A stretch of DNA of 64,000 nt from Moniliophthora roreri. Lineage: Eukaryota > Basidiomycota > Agaricomycetes > Agaricales > Marasmiaceae. The stretch is from contig LATX02000237.1 of NCBI GenBank assembly GCA_001466705.2, positions 186,001 through 250,000 of the forward strand. Reading direction: 5' to 3'. A program made the position numbers and the translations under genes. Numbering within the stretch: the stretch's first letter is position 1; each line of letters opens with the position of its first letter. The notes under the pieces are model-generated. The model did not search any database. It was not told the origin of the DNA and was given only the letters and a program-made list of their open reading frames with translations. Positions 48,672-59,931 of the stretch are shown piece after piece.

Positions 48672-50488
48672 CTATTTCTTCCCTGAAGATTTTGCTTTCT
48701 TTGACTTGCTACCCCCGTCCTGGTCTTTGCCCTAAGCAGATAATGAAAAAGCGACTCAGCAGCGGTAAAGAGGAGGCTTACCTTTCGCTTCGCCCCGCTT
48801 GTAGCACCTTTCTTCCCTTTATCATCTTTACCGCCTTTGGTCACTGCCGCACCCTTCTTCGCTGGTTCTGTTTTCTCCTTGGGCTTCACGGTGAAGAATC
48901 CATCTAACCGACCCTGCTGCTTCGCATTCAGGAACTTCTGCAGCTTCTCAGCACCTTTGCGAACACGCTCTTCGTTGAAGCCTTTCTCATTCACAAGGAA
49001 CTGCACCAAGCCATCAATATCTGGGTTGCTCCATTCCAGCTGGTGACGTCCGTGTCAGTCGAGCGGACGGTGATTGATTGAAATACATACCTCAACTTGA
49101 TCTGCAGGTGTCACATCAGGCTTCTCAAACAGCCTCTTCGCGTCCTCCCAAGGCCAGTCCTCCGGCACCTGCACACCACCCTTTCCTTTTCCTTTCGCTG
49201 TGCCCTTTTTTGTCTTCTCCTTGTCTTTACCCTTGTCCTTTTTCGACGAGGACTTGGATGTCGCCTTTTCTTTGCCTTTGGACGTTTTCGGTTTGGTATC
49301 TTCATCGTCATCAGATTTCATCTCAACATCTTCGTCGTCTTTGTTTTCTCTAGCATCTTCGGCGTCATCGTCATCGTCAGGCCGTTCGACATCGGAAGTC
49401 GCTGCTGGTTCGTCGTCTTCCGCTTCCGATTCTGACGGGGCGGCTGCAGCCTTTTCAGCCTCTCTGTCGAAGTCATACATATGAGTAAATATCCAAGTTT
49501 CGCTAAGTCGGTAGCTTACTTTGCGCGTAAATGTTTCACTACGCCTTTGAGGCCACCGTGTTCCCTGATCAGCTTGAGCGCCGATTTTGGACCAACTCCT
49601 TTAATGGGTTCCAAATAATCGCAACCCAATAGAATACATAAGTCAATGAACTAGCCATTCTCCATGAGTTGGTGAACAAAGCTGGCTTCTTTGGACACAC
49701 CTGAGTCATGTCCATGTCCAGGCCTTCCAAAGCAGCCTTGAGATTTATTTCGCTGATAGGCTGCTTCTTAGCCTCAGAAAATGTCAAGTGTCGAAATAAG
49801 ATGGGTGCGTTGAAGGTGAGAGTATCCATGTCTTCAGAGCCTGCGGCATAGACCTTGTCCCCACGAGCCAGCTCAGCACATTGTGCTTCAGCCTCGGAAG
49901 GAGCCTGTAGAGAAGTGTTTTTAGGACAAGGTAGACGATTAAGCCTATGATTGACGCACGATAATAACTGGAATGCCCATCAGCTTGAGGAGCTTCACAC
50001 ATTCTTCGTTATGTTGCTTGGTGACTTTCACTGTCCGTCGCGAAAACCTATCCACATCTTCGGTAGTACCGACTTCCTTGGCTTCCTCTCCTTCTTCCTT
50101 GGCTTCTTCTCTCCGTGCAAAACGTTTGGACAGCTAAACGGGACTACTTTTAAGCCCGGCTTGGACAGTGATGAAGCATATGGAACCTAGCACATACTAC
50201 GCCCTTTTTTAGCTCTGGTGGCTTCCCGTCGAAGACATATGCAGGTTTGATCCCATTCTCCACAATCCGAATAGTTCTATAGAAGAACCCCATTAAATGA
50301 CTCGTCGTCTCGCCAGCGTCGTTAGTGAGCATTTCACCGTCACGTTGACGCACAGCGATGAGGAATTGGTATATCGACATGGAGGCATCAATTGCGACTT
50401 TACGACCGAATAGAGTTTTGATATCGTGCTCCTTAATAGCGTTGGGAGCATGCTCGGAGATGAGCCCAGTGAGGCCTTTGATACCCAT
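48672..50488 (-). CDS. FEN1: Flap endonuclease 1 with a long acidic/basic insertion
   Basis: Structure-specific nuclease that removes 5' flaps in Okazaki-fragment maturation and base-excision repair. It starts [20 protein letters not shown]. Metal-binding residues are visible in [49 protein letters not shown] and [16 protein letters not shown]. After the H2TH region ([27 protein letters not shown]) comes about 100 residues of low-complexity Asp/Glu followed by Lys/Ser/Thr ([40 protein letters not shown]). The family sequence then resumes with [20 protein letters not shown]. The PIP box QGRLDGFF and a Lys-rich tail ending KSSGKK follow. The start at MGIKG is family-typical although an upstream in-frame ATG exists. 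Usual FEN1 lacks the insertion. Confidence 0.92.
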
Positions 50489-51563
50489 GTCAAGGATGAG
50501 AGTGATGAGGAAGAAGGTTGTGATGAGAAACGCGTGACGTAGCGCGTTCTTTGTCACACTCAGGCTTACTCCGACATCTGTTGGCAAGCTTATTCTTGAA
50601 TAATATTGAGATTTTGTAAGGGTGAACTAGGATATCGAAAGTACAACTACAGATAAACTGATGGAGGTGTTCCTCGGAGATGTGACCAGTAAACTATTCC
50701 CAAGAGAAATCGCGCAATAAGTCCTTCACCTGAAGCGAAGCACTGCAGTTTAGATGACGGATAGAGAGGCCTGGAGAGCTCTAAGGCAATTCATAATCCA
50801 GGTTGCGACCATGCCCGTCCAACCTCCAAAACGGAAGGTAAGGCCCGTAACGGAGGAAATCTCTTGGTTGGAAGGCCTCTGAGGTAATCAAAACCTAGAT
50901 GTGTCCCAAAATATCACATTGGTATCGTCGCGAATGGGTCGTGCTACTTACTTCAGAGTTATTTAGGGTTCATGTGTTCGAAACTAAGGCGTTGAAGCGT
51001 GTGCGACATCCTATGCAATAGTTTCCGGTCTAGATGCGATGAAACCCAGGGATCGAATGGTGAGGCAGCGAATATCCAGGAATCTTGATACACTGAGTGG
51101 GGCATCCAAGATACAGTCGAGATAAAGAAGAAGCCTCAATTCCAAGACTCTCCACTCGAGCCAAGGCAAGATTGAACTAGGCGAGCAACGGGAGCGACCG
51201 ATGCAAGATGGAAAGTAAATTTGGCCCTCTGAATTCTGCGTGTCGAGCGAATCTCACTGTTCTGCCTACTCCACTGTACGATTTCGATTTCATGAACGAG
51301 TTCTGGAAGCACAATGACTGACGGTTGCGGGCTACAATTTCTGTCAGCTTGTCGTAATCCTCATAAAAATAGAGCCAAATTACGAGTAGAGCCCATAAGC
51401 CGCACAGAGAACCCTCGAGTAGCAAATTGAGAGCGTAAAACCATCTAACGGTAATCAAAGAATATAGTGGATGGTGAGGGGAGAGCAAGGGGAGAGAACA
51501 ACTGCTAAGCGTGGAAAATAGTGGACGCGCACGACTTTCCCTCCCACCAATACGAGTGCCTAT
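50489..51563. other. Divergent intergenic region, FEN1 / Swt21-like
   Basis: About 1.1 kb between two start codons facing apart. A 161-codon minus-strand frame (51177-51662) overlaps the first exon of the Swt21-like gene and has no family resemblance. Confidence 0.45.
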
Positions 51564-53183
51564 ATGTCTACAGCCGTCGAGGAGCTCCAGGCTACATGGT
51601 CCCCTCCACTTTTTGATCTCACCAAGCCGCCTGATCTCACAGAAAGTCTTGAATCTGACCAAGAACTTGGAAACTTCGTTCGGATAGCAAAATGGTCAGC
51701 AGCCCAAGTGAGTTGTGTATCCGGGACAAAACAGTCTTTTTGACAATTCTTCAACTTGTTCTAGGTGTCCAGACGGATCGATGGCTCTAGCTCAATGCGA
51801 AAACAGCTATTATACTACGCTGAATTTGTATGTCTTCGAACTCTGTACAGGATTGCCTTGAATTCACCTTACCGACTAGTAATTCGTTACCCGAGGCAGA
51901 AGACCCCCAACGAACACGTTTGATACTGCGACAGCCTGCACCCATTATTGACTTTCTATGGTATCCGACTGCTAGCTCCAGAAATCCTTCGTCATTCTGT
52001 TTCGTGTCTTCGGTACGGGAATGCCCAGTGAAGTTGTTGGATGCTTCGAATGGAAGAGTACGTGGTTCTTGTTCTCTGTTTTGCAGTCGACTGACCGGCT
52101 CAAATTAGCTCAGGGCATCGTATCCCATCATAGACCACCGTGAACGATTCATCGCATCCCATAGTCTGTCATTCAACCTCTACGGTACTCGGTTGGTAGT
52201 CCCTCAATGAAGCCGCTAGCCATCTTATTCTCGCTTCTAGGCTTTACTGCGGTTTCAAGGATGCTATTGAAGTATTTGACGTGGGTCAGCCAGGCGAGGG
52301 TACGCGTCTGCCTACTACACCCAGCAAGAAGAGCAAGGACGGACTGAAAGGTAATTCTTTGCTCATTTCGAGCTTCCTTGATTGAGCTGACACAAGCTTC
52401 AAAGGGATCATATCCTCTTTAGCATTCTGTCCGTCCTATACATCGGATTACTATGCTGCTGGTTCACTGTCACCGACCGAATCGAACATCGCTCTATTCA
52501 ATGAAACCCAAGGCGAGATTCCAGTCATGTTCTTGAGTGGAGGCGCAAAGGCTGGCGTTACACAGGTGCGTATGCTAGGACTTATCTCGATGCATTCCGC
52601 TGGACTGTGAACAGCTACAATTCAACCCTATGCAACCGCATCTACTTTATGCTTCGTACCGCAGACGAGATGAGATATACTGTTGGGATCTCAGAGGAAG
52701 CGTGGACACGCCTTCAACGACGTACTCACCGCCTTCTGGGTATCAGGAAAGCACGAACCAGAAACGAAGATTCGATGTTGACATTGGTGGGAGGTGGTTA
52801 GCTGTCGGCAGTCAGGTTCGTTCACCACTTCCTTCCGTCTACTGTTGCTTCGAGCTTTCGTATAGACTGGCGATGTATCCCTTTTCGATCTCAACTCTAC
52901 TGGAGCAAACGACGCTGCAACCATCAGCCCCACACAGACGTATAAAGCACACGAAGGTACGTACCTCTTTGAGCCATCATCACCCTTTTTTTTTGCCGAC
53001 CCGTTGTTCGTAGACGCGATCGGATGTGTCGCATTCCGACCTAACTCGGGGCATCTTCTCTCAGCATCCGGTTCAAGACATTATCCTTCATCGGATTCGG
53101 AAGAAGATGATCGGCCTGTAATGAAGAAGAGATATAGAAAGCCTATTGCCAGAGATACTTCAATAAAATTGTGGCATTTCTAA
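51564..53183 (+). CDS. WD-repeat protein of the TCAB1/WRAP53-Swt21 family
   Basis: WD40 protein related to human telomerase Cajal body protein 1 and yeast Swt21, which act in small nuclear RNA or telomerase RNA handling and splicing. Exons: MSTAVEELQATWSPPLFDL, NFVRIAKW|CPDGSMAL, LPEAEDPQRTRLILRQPAPI, the family block SYPIIDHRERFIASHSLSFN, LYCGFKDAIEVFDVGQPGEG, GIISSLAFCPSYTSDYYAAG, LQFNPMQPHLLYASYRRRDE, RFDVDIGGRWLAVGSQTGDV and DAIGCVAFRPNSGHLLSASG. It ends RDTSIKLWHF. The HRE+FIA.HSLSFN and LYCGF segments are the best identifiers. An acidic Ser-rich loop (SSDSEEDDRP) precedes the last strand. Confidence 0.82.
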
Positions 53184-53321
53184 TGAAGCACCAATGTACA
53201 TTATCCTCGCCTTGTCTCGCTGGGAATTCACCACCAAAAAACCGCTCTATCTACTCTCCCTGAAATCGCTTCAATCGACCATCGGCCTTCTAATTTCTCT
53301 GCGTTGAAACATTATATGATG

Positions 53322-54035
53322 TCCTCTCCCATAGCATGTAAATCAAGTTTTGCGGAAAAGCACGCGCCAGTTAGGGTGAACAAACGGCGAACAGCAGCGG
53401 AAGGGCAAAGTGCGGGTGAATGGCGTGCAAGGTATGTCTGCCTTTTCGCTTCTGCGTTACTTCCTAGGTACTGATATCATGCCTCAGCCCTACTGAGCCC
53501 GATTATTTGTACCTTCCAAATCGTACAAAGGGCGTCCTGCTTCATCCGTATTCAAACGTGAACACGAAGATGCACTGACCAGACGGCAGAAGGCGCTTAA
53601 CGTATGCATCTCTCAGCCTTCAGGCCAGAGAATAGTGCTGAATATCCCCCTTCAATCGAGTCCTCCGAAGTTTTCAATTGGCCCAAACATGAGATAGGCA
53701 ACACGGATTGGGATCGTGAGGTGTGTATGTTTTCTTTCTACGCTATACATATCACTTTATGCTTACCACCAATCTATAGCATTCTGGTCTAGCCGCTTTT
53801 TCAACAATAGAACCGAAGGGTTGCGGCGCAGCTTCAGGAGGGAAAGGAACAAGTGGATGTGTTAGTGACTGTGGTCATCGATTGAACAATATGTTCAGTT
53901 CCAAACTCTCGTATGGTAATGTTACATGGGTATCTAGACAGTACAGGTATCATGATGGGCATAAGCGCTACCGGTATAAACAACGCGGGATGGTACCAAG
54001 ACCAAACTGATTAACAGAACAAAAACAAACTATCG
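53322..54035 (+). pseudogene. Coding-like fragments, possibly a decayed hypothetical gene
   Basis: Several protein-like stretches lie close together but not in one frame: MMSSPIACKSSFAEKHAPVR (53322 on), VFKREHEDALTRRQKALN (about 53547-53600), ENSAEYPPSIESSEVFNWPK (53626 on) and FFNNRTEGLRRSFRRERNKW (about 53792-53855). Splice-like GTATGT, CCTCAG and TATAG signals occur between them, yet no combination I tried keeps phase throughout. Either the introns are atypical or the gene is broken. I recognise no family. Confidence 0.3.
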
Positions 54036-54055
54036 ATCTGAGACCGATACATAAG

Positions 54056-54412
54056 ATGACGAGGGGACTGCGGACGCCATCTTCTTCCTTCCCACCTACT
54101 TCACCTCGTATTCGACGCGCAAAAACTCTTGGGAAACAGGCTTCGAGGGTTGGAAAGGCCGCTCAAGCCCTCGGAGCAGCTCTCGACGCGGAAATCAGAA
54201 GGGGTGAGGCCAATGCTTGGATTCGGATTCGGGTTGCGTGCCAGACGACTTCATGTAAGTTTGACTCACTTCTGCTTCAGCACGGAAAGTTGGTGAGAAT
54301 TTTGAGCAGATTCAGGTTCAGACTCGGAGTCCGTGTCATGGATTATCACAACTTTGATTCGCTTCCGCTTCTGGAGTGTCTGCACTCGGGGAATGCGGGT
54401 TGCCGGTAGGGG
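54056..54412 (+). CDS. Possible hypothetical protein
   Basis: An open frame beginning MTRGLRTPSSSFPPTSPRIR and continuing to KQASRVGKAAQALGAALDAE, basic with an Ala-rich helix. A GTAAGTTTGACTC donor and TGCTTCAG acceptor near 54255-54281 suggest an intron. It converges on the minus-strand gene ending at 54486. No family recognised; it could be the 3' exon of the uncertain gene just before it. Confidence 0.25.
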
Positions 54413-54485
54413 AGAAAGCTGGCTGCTGGCAGACGGATTGTCGGGGTCACGTTGGATGGAGTGGACTTCAGGTTCGGGTAGACTG

Positions 54486-56529
54486 CTACATGTTAATGAC
54501 TCCTCTGTCGAGTGAGCTCGTAGTTAGTTTGAATCTACTTTCAGATTCAAGGAAACATATCTCACGTTCAATAATTTCCTCAAACCGGGTGGTTACTGGC
54601 TCGAAAATCGGCATGCCGAGAGAGCGAGCAAAATCCGCAGTTGCGGGGTTAGAGCCCCTAGCAACCTGCCATGCATGAATGGCGTTGTATACATACTTGG
54701 GCCATCTCTCAAGACGGAGCTGAACAAAGCTCAAGGCGATTTTTGGCAGGCCCAAGCGTTCACATTCTGTTTCGGGGATTTCGCTAGTACCGTCCTTGTC
54801 GAAAGACCAGAAAGTTGCCTGACTCATCCAGGAGTCACTATCTGCAACGCACGGTGGTGGCGGTCGAAGGAAAAGGTAGACAATGGGCAGGGTTTCCAAA
54901 GCCGAGACATCGAATTGCTCGAGTTGTGATTCTACACGCAGGTAAAACCACAGAGACGGTATAACTGCTCTGAGTCAATGATCGTTACTGGTAGCAGCCA
55001 ATTAATGTGAACATACAGCAAGTCTCTGAGTCACTAGTGGACAGGTCGGGCCTATGAACCTGTGTCAACCATGCCTTTCCAAGTACTTCTGTGTAAAAGC
55101 GAATGAATTTTGCACTTTGGAATCCGACATATTGAAACCTAGAGTATTTCTGAGTTTAATTGAATTGTAGGATAAACAAAAATCGCTTACCTTGTCAATC
55201 CACCGTCAGTCAATGTCCGGTCACTGAGCACGTCCGAATAGATCTCCCATCCGTGGGCGGGGCCTTCCTTTAGAAAGGCAACCTTCTCCAATTGCACACC
55301 TGAATAGATACTGTCGAATCGTAGCTTGCCGATAAAATCCTGGACTTCATCACATGCGATACCGTCACAAAGATCACAACGCCACGGGCCATGACAAGTG
55401 TTCTTTCTCCAGGAAGAGTGGGCTCGACCATCGTGACCACCCAGGGGGTCAATACCCAAAAGATTTTCAATAGGCATGAGGGAGAGTCGGTCGTAGGCAT
55501 ATTGTAGCACATCAAGGTCAAGATTCCCAGCCCCAGTTTCGCTGAAGAATCTGATGCAAGTTTTGCTGTCAGCCATCTCCATTGCGGAAGGCATATCTTC
55601 ACAGTTGTATAGAACTCTTGTGTGTTCTCTGTCGGTGTACGATCCATCGGGCCCAGAAGAGACACGACCTGTTCGCGAGTTCAACCATAGATGCTCTATA
55701 TAATCAGGGTCTATCTGGGAGCGTGTAAGCTTATTGATGCTGGGGGCTAACCAGACTTACCTTTCGCTGCCAAGCATCAGTGTATACCTCCAGGTAATAG
55801 CCCTCCCAAAAAGTCCCTTTCATTTTGCTGTGCAAATGACCCAAGGATAGCCATTCTGTGCCAATGTTCAGTCATCCTCAATGTTGATCTGGAACAGCAT
55901 GGGTACATACCATCGTAAAAGAGAAGGGTCGGTACCTTTGAGTGATTAATTGCGAATAGTTGTAGCGTGACCGCTGAGTCGCTGGGAAAGGTCAATATGG
56001 CGAATGTCAGGGAGCGGTGTTGCATACTTGGCTTGAGACCATCTCATGAATTCCTTCTTCCAGATCTGCGAACACGATGAGAAGATGAACAGACGTTGAG
56101 TAGAGTGATGGTGAACCTTTTCGGCATCTTGCCCATGATATGAGAAAGCCGTAAATACTCTGTCATCACCGAAAACTCGAACTCGGTGAGCGGTCACTCT
56201 GTACGAATATGTCCGAACGACTTTGCCGCCTTTCCATTCCCGGTCCCTACAATCTTCCGAAGAAAGTTGCTCGAGTTTGTGAATATCACCGCGGATGATC
56301 TCGCGATACTGAGTCCAGTCAGCAAACAATATCTCGTTGGGATTGGCAAATAACTTACCTGTTCGTACTCGGAGTCACTATCACAAAACTGCCCTCGCTG
56401 CACCTTTACCCTTCCTACATTTTCGATATGGACAACTTGAGCATTGATGATGGTTCCATTATACTGATCGCGATGAACGATATTTGTGGCATTTCCACCG
56501 ATAGTCACGTTTTGCGCGTTGTTGAACAT
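54486..56529 (-). CDS. Agaricomycete lineage-specific protein of unknown function
   Basis: About 10 exons and about 450 residues. The start, MFNNAQNVTIGGNATNIVHR, is like the N-termini that mushroom genomes place in front of NACHT/STAND and related proteins. Then REIIRGDIHKLEQLSSEDCR, EWKGGKVVRTYSYRVTAHRV, FTAFSYHGQDAEK, WKKEFMRWSQA, DSAVTLQLFAINHSKVPTLL, SKMKGTFWEGYYLEVYTDAW, IDPDYIEHLWLNSRTGRVSS, FQYVGFQSAKFIRFYTEVLG and a C-terminal block WSFDKDGTSEIPETECERLG with KYVYNAIHAWQVARG. The order resembles a large expanded family of hypothetical mushroom proteins. No nucleotide-binding or kinase motif is seen. The join WSQA|NDSAVTL was checked; the apparent stop after TTIRN lies in the intron-retained reading. 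Confidence 0.72.
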
Positions 56530-58655
56530 GGCAAAACAGATGATGGTGGTATGTACGAGGGAAAAGCCGTAGAAAGATGAGGGATGCTGTGTCGATGTTT
56601 TGACTGATGGCGTCGACAGCAGATGAAATGTCAGTGTGTCAGCGTCAATATGTATCTATGGTACTGACAGTCACTGGGGAGAAGATACATGAGAGCAGGA
56701 TGCTAGAGCTCACGAATCAATGCCCCGCCGAGGCTGTTTCAATTCTCACCCGGTTTCGGCTACATAGTCCTTGGCTTTCCTGGTACGTGAAAATCCAGTG
56801 GCGACATCGGGTTTGCTTCTGTTTCATGAATTGCTCTCCAGAAAGCAGAAGAAACCAGCTGCAGTTACCATGTCTCCGACGTGGCCGCCTGACATTTCTG
56901 CTTTTCTTTTACATTGCGCTCAGCCAGGCCCTAGGAAAAAGAGTAATTTCACGCGATTTCCCTGTTGATTTTGAGCGGCGGTCATGCTCATAGGATCCTT
57001 GGAGATACGACACCACGAGGCCTGGGCACATACATAACTGGCAAGTCGATAAAGACTCAGAAGAGCCCATCTTCCTATCAAGCCGAGGCTCAAACATTGT
57101 ATCATGCGACTTTCCTTGAGGCGATAGTCTGGTAAATGATCTATAACAGTAGAAGGAACGAAAGAAAAGATGCCTACAGCGTCGCTCAGGTAGAGAAGTC
57201 CCAGTATTTCTCATTTTGACTGATGTACATATACATAAAACAAAACTACAGCTATTTACAGGTTATCAAAATACTCGCTTTTTATTGAAGTACCCCGAAA
57301 TTCAAATGGACGATAACGAACCCCCAGACGAACGGGCACCAGCTCAAATCCAATTCTGCCTGACCAATCTTGTATCAGCGGCGCTGTGTTGTGCAGCAAG
57401 GTTAACCGGCAGAACATAGTGATACTAGATTGCAGGTAAGTGGAAAGCCGGTATTAGAGGCAAAAAGCGACACACTTTATCGTGAACTACTTTTTTGGAC
57501 GAGGGTTGTGGATGGCCTAGGGTATTTGTAATAGCGTCTTAATACTGCTCTGATGTTTTTTTGTGGTGTGAAGGCATTTTTCTCGATACCTGAATACGAA
57601 ATACGCTGGGAAGAGGAGGCGAAGCGAAGCAGTACGCCTCCGATACGTGTTCTTGCGACCGCCTACACGTCCCGAAAATGATTTTGGGCATTAACTGATT
57701 CGTTCTCACTTTCTTTAAGTATATTATGGTGCCTGCTGAAGTTGGATGAGTAAAGGAGTTGTAACTATGTAAAGCACTGACGCACCGAACTTATTCTTGT
57801 CTTGTCCCTGTCCGCCTGTTTACCATCCATAAACTGCAATTTTACCACTGATATGCCCTTCTCAAGGCTTTGAGGCCGGATAGTAACGTTGATTATCGAG
57901 TTCTGGTTAGAGAGGACTGAAGCTAAGCAGAAAAAGAAGAGATATCGGGAACAAATTGAGATGAAAATTTACAATCAACACATTTTGTACTTTGCAGCAG
58001 AGTCGCGAAACGAGGCGTTATGCTTGGCTTGTGATTGTATTAGGGCTGCAGAGACGACGAAAGGTGAAGATTGATGATGGTCAAGTCCAAGACGTGAGCT
58101 CAGAGCCCGCGACTTGCCCGTAGTCTCCCCTAGGCAGACTCCCGCTCGCAAGCTCGCTAAATAAGAGTCTGCTTGAAATCACGGTCAGTTACTCGTACCT
58201 CCCTGTCCGCCTTCCGCAAATCCATATATAGAAAGAAAATAAATCATGTGACTTAACTTTTCGTTTGGAGTCTTTGTTGACTCACTGGCATTCAACGCGC
58301 CGCATGCATCAGTAGCCCTTCGTTCCTTAACTCTATAACCCTATGATATTCCTCATAATGCCCCTCGAGACTGTGTCTCCGCATTCCCTTGTCCGACCGC
58401 AGTCCCATTAAGGTTGCAGACAATACCTTCTATCCGCAGAAAGACAAGTGTCACGGTGCCGCTCGCGACTGAGGTGTTTCCTTTTTGAGCCTGGTATGAG
58501 TTTTCGCTATACGTTCCTTTCCCGGATAACCTGGAAGGTTTGGTTGTCCAAGGAGGGTTGGTTTTCCAGGAAAAGAACGTATAGCGAGACTATTTCGATG
58601 GAACCGGAATTAGCATTAGCATTTTGGCACGCTGGTGGTGACATTGGATGGCTTC
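56530..58655. other. Gene-poor interval
   Basis: About 2.1 kb without a recognisable gene. It contains an 8-bp inverted pair GCAGACTC/GAGTCTGC near 58133-58171 and, at its right end, the foldback listed next. Open frames are short and overlap on both strands. Confidence 0.5.
58504..58587. repeat. 84-bp foldback (inverted repeat)
   Basis: Arms 58504-58531 (TCGCTATACGTTCCTTTCCC...) and 58560-58587 pair over 28 bp with three mismatches, leaving a loop of about 28 bases. Confidence 0.75.
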
Positions 58656-59077
58656 AGGACCCCCGTTTATACAGCCAAATGCCTGAGTCGGATCCGGACA
58701 AAATTCCTGGAAAATTTTTCAAATGCCTGACCCCCATCCAGACAAATTTGGGCCGTTTTTTAGGGCAATGCCTGAGGCCAGGGTCCGGACAAATTTGGGA
58801 CAAATCTAGCATGCCTGATACCTATTCCGGACAGATATCAGCGGGTGAAGGTGCAGACCCCGGCTCCCTGGGCGCCAAAGATAGGAACAAGCCGGCCGAA
58901 AAGCGCCCGGCAAACCATGCAGGTGCGCACTTCTTTACCGATGCCTGAGGCAGGGTCCGGACAAAAATGACCCCTCAAGGATGCTTGAGGCGCTGTCCGG
59001 ACAGCGATTTCCTTTTTTGGATCCGGACAAATCCTCGGCCAGCTGGATCAGGCATTTGGGCGATAACCGGGGGTCCT
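58656..59077. mobile_element. 422-bp non-autonomous DNA transposon (hAT-like MITE)
   Basis: Flanked by a perfect 8-bp direct repeat ATGGCTTC (58648-58655 and 59078-59085), the target-site length of hAT elements. Terminal inverted repeats of about 30 bp begin AGGACCCCCG at both ends and include CCAAATGCCTGA, with one indel and a few mismatches. Inside are six copies of ATGCCTGA followed 6-10 bases later by TCCGGACA or a variant (about 58679, 58723, 58769, 58811, 58941 and 58981) and a final TCCGGACA near 59023; short subterminal repeats are typical of hAT transposase binding. No coding capacity. Class assignment is inference from TSD length and repeats. Confidence 0.75.
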
Positions 59078-59669
59078 ATGGCTTCCCGTAAGGATTTTTC
59101 GCCTAAAGTCAGGCAATTAATCGTCTCGGAAGGATTATCCGAGGTTTTCCCGCATGAACCCACCGTTCTCTTAATGCAATTTGAAATAAAAAAGTCGTTC
59201 TAAATCTATTTTTATCAGGGATTTAGGGAGGCCCCTGGACCCCCTCCCTAAATGCGTTTTCGTGCGTTTTCGCCTCTCATTTCAAATTTCTCTCCTTGCC
59301 TGACCGCTCCTTACCTCTTTTTGGTACGTGACTCCGGAAGACTGCCAGGCCTTCATCCACGCAAACACGCCCAAGGTGTTGCGTATTTTACCTCCTCTAT
59401 GTCATGAAGAGGGCATGACATTTCTGATCACCAACTCTGTAAGTATACTGCACAACAGAATATAAACATAAGGGCATACTACCTCACGACCTGTCCCCAA
59501 TGCATCCGGAGCTCACGGTGTTCCTTGGAACTCCAGCCTAGCCGTTCATCGAATCCTCTGAGGGCCTTACGGGAACGCCATGGTGAATTAACCGTTCATT
59601 AAAATAATTTGATATTTCTCTCAGAAAGTCGTCAGAATCGACAAATGAGAATCAAAACCTTACGGGAAG

Positions 59670-59740
59670 TCAAGAGGTTCCAGATTCCACCGATTCGTAT
59701 ACCCGAGTTGTCGCGTGGCGAGGTGATTGGCGAGTCGGCA
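59670..59740 (+). pseudogene. Fragment of a zinc-finger-type gene family
   Basis: The plus strand reads KRFQIPPIRIPELSRGEVIG, closely similar to KRYQIPPICIPKLLCGKVIG encoded on the minus strand near 60900. The fragment is cut at 59740 by the next element, and GCGAGTCGGCA resumes at 60033. Confidence 0.5.
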
Positions 59741-59855
59741 GAGGCTATGGTCGATTAGTATTACTCGGAAAACTCCGAACGCCAATGATGTTCTACGCAC
59801 CTGTAAGTACCATCCCTCGCCTTTTTATACATATATCCATCCCCAGACCCTACTG

Positions 59856-59885
59856 CCTAACCCCTAACCACCTAACCCCTAACCC
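59856..59885. repeat. Short interstitial telomere-like tract
   Basis: CCTAACCCCTAACCACCTAA and on to CCC: about four imperfect units of CCCTAA or CCCCTAA, i.e. TTAGGG-like on the other strand. It lies within the 292-bp element. Confidence 0.55.
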
Positions 59886-59931
59886 ACCCCCGCTGAGGGT
59901 AAGCCCTTCGGGCTTACCCTCAGCGGGGGTG
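59885..59931. repeat. Perfect 22-bp hairpin with a 3-base loop
   Basis: Arms 59885-59906 and 59910-59931 are exactly complementary around loop TTC. A second hairpin with the same TTC loop follows at 59956-59972 (AGCCCGC/GCGGGCT). Both would be very stable in DNA or RNA. Confidence 0.85.

Noticed and set aside
49078..49484. Phe/Leu/Ser-rich plus-strand frames
   Set aside because: They are antisense shadows of the Asp/Lys-rich insertion in FEN1.
51177..51662. 161-codon minus-strand frame
   Set aside because: It overlaps the well-supported first exon of the Swt21/TCAB1-like gene and has no family character.
55946..56050. Apparent stop after TTIRN in the lineage-specific gene
   Set aside because: An intron GTATGCAACA...TTTCCCAG joins WSQA to NDSAVTLQLF and removes the stop.
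59217..59258. Short inverted pair TTTAGGGAGG/CCTCCCTAAA
   Set aside because: Only about ten bases per arm with no direct repeats around it; chance or a minor hairpin.
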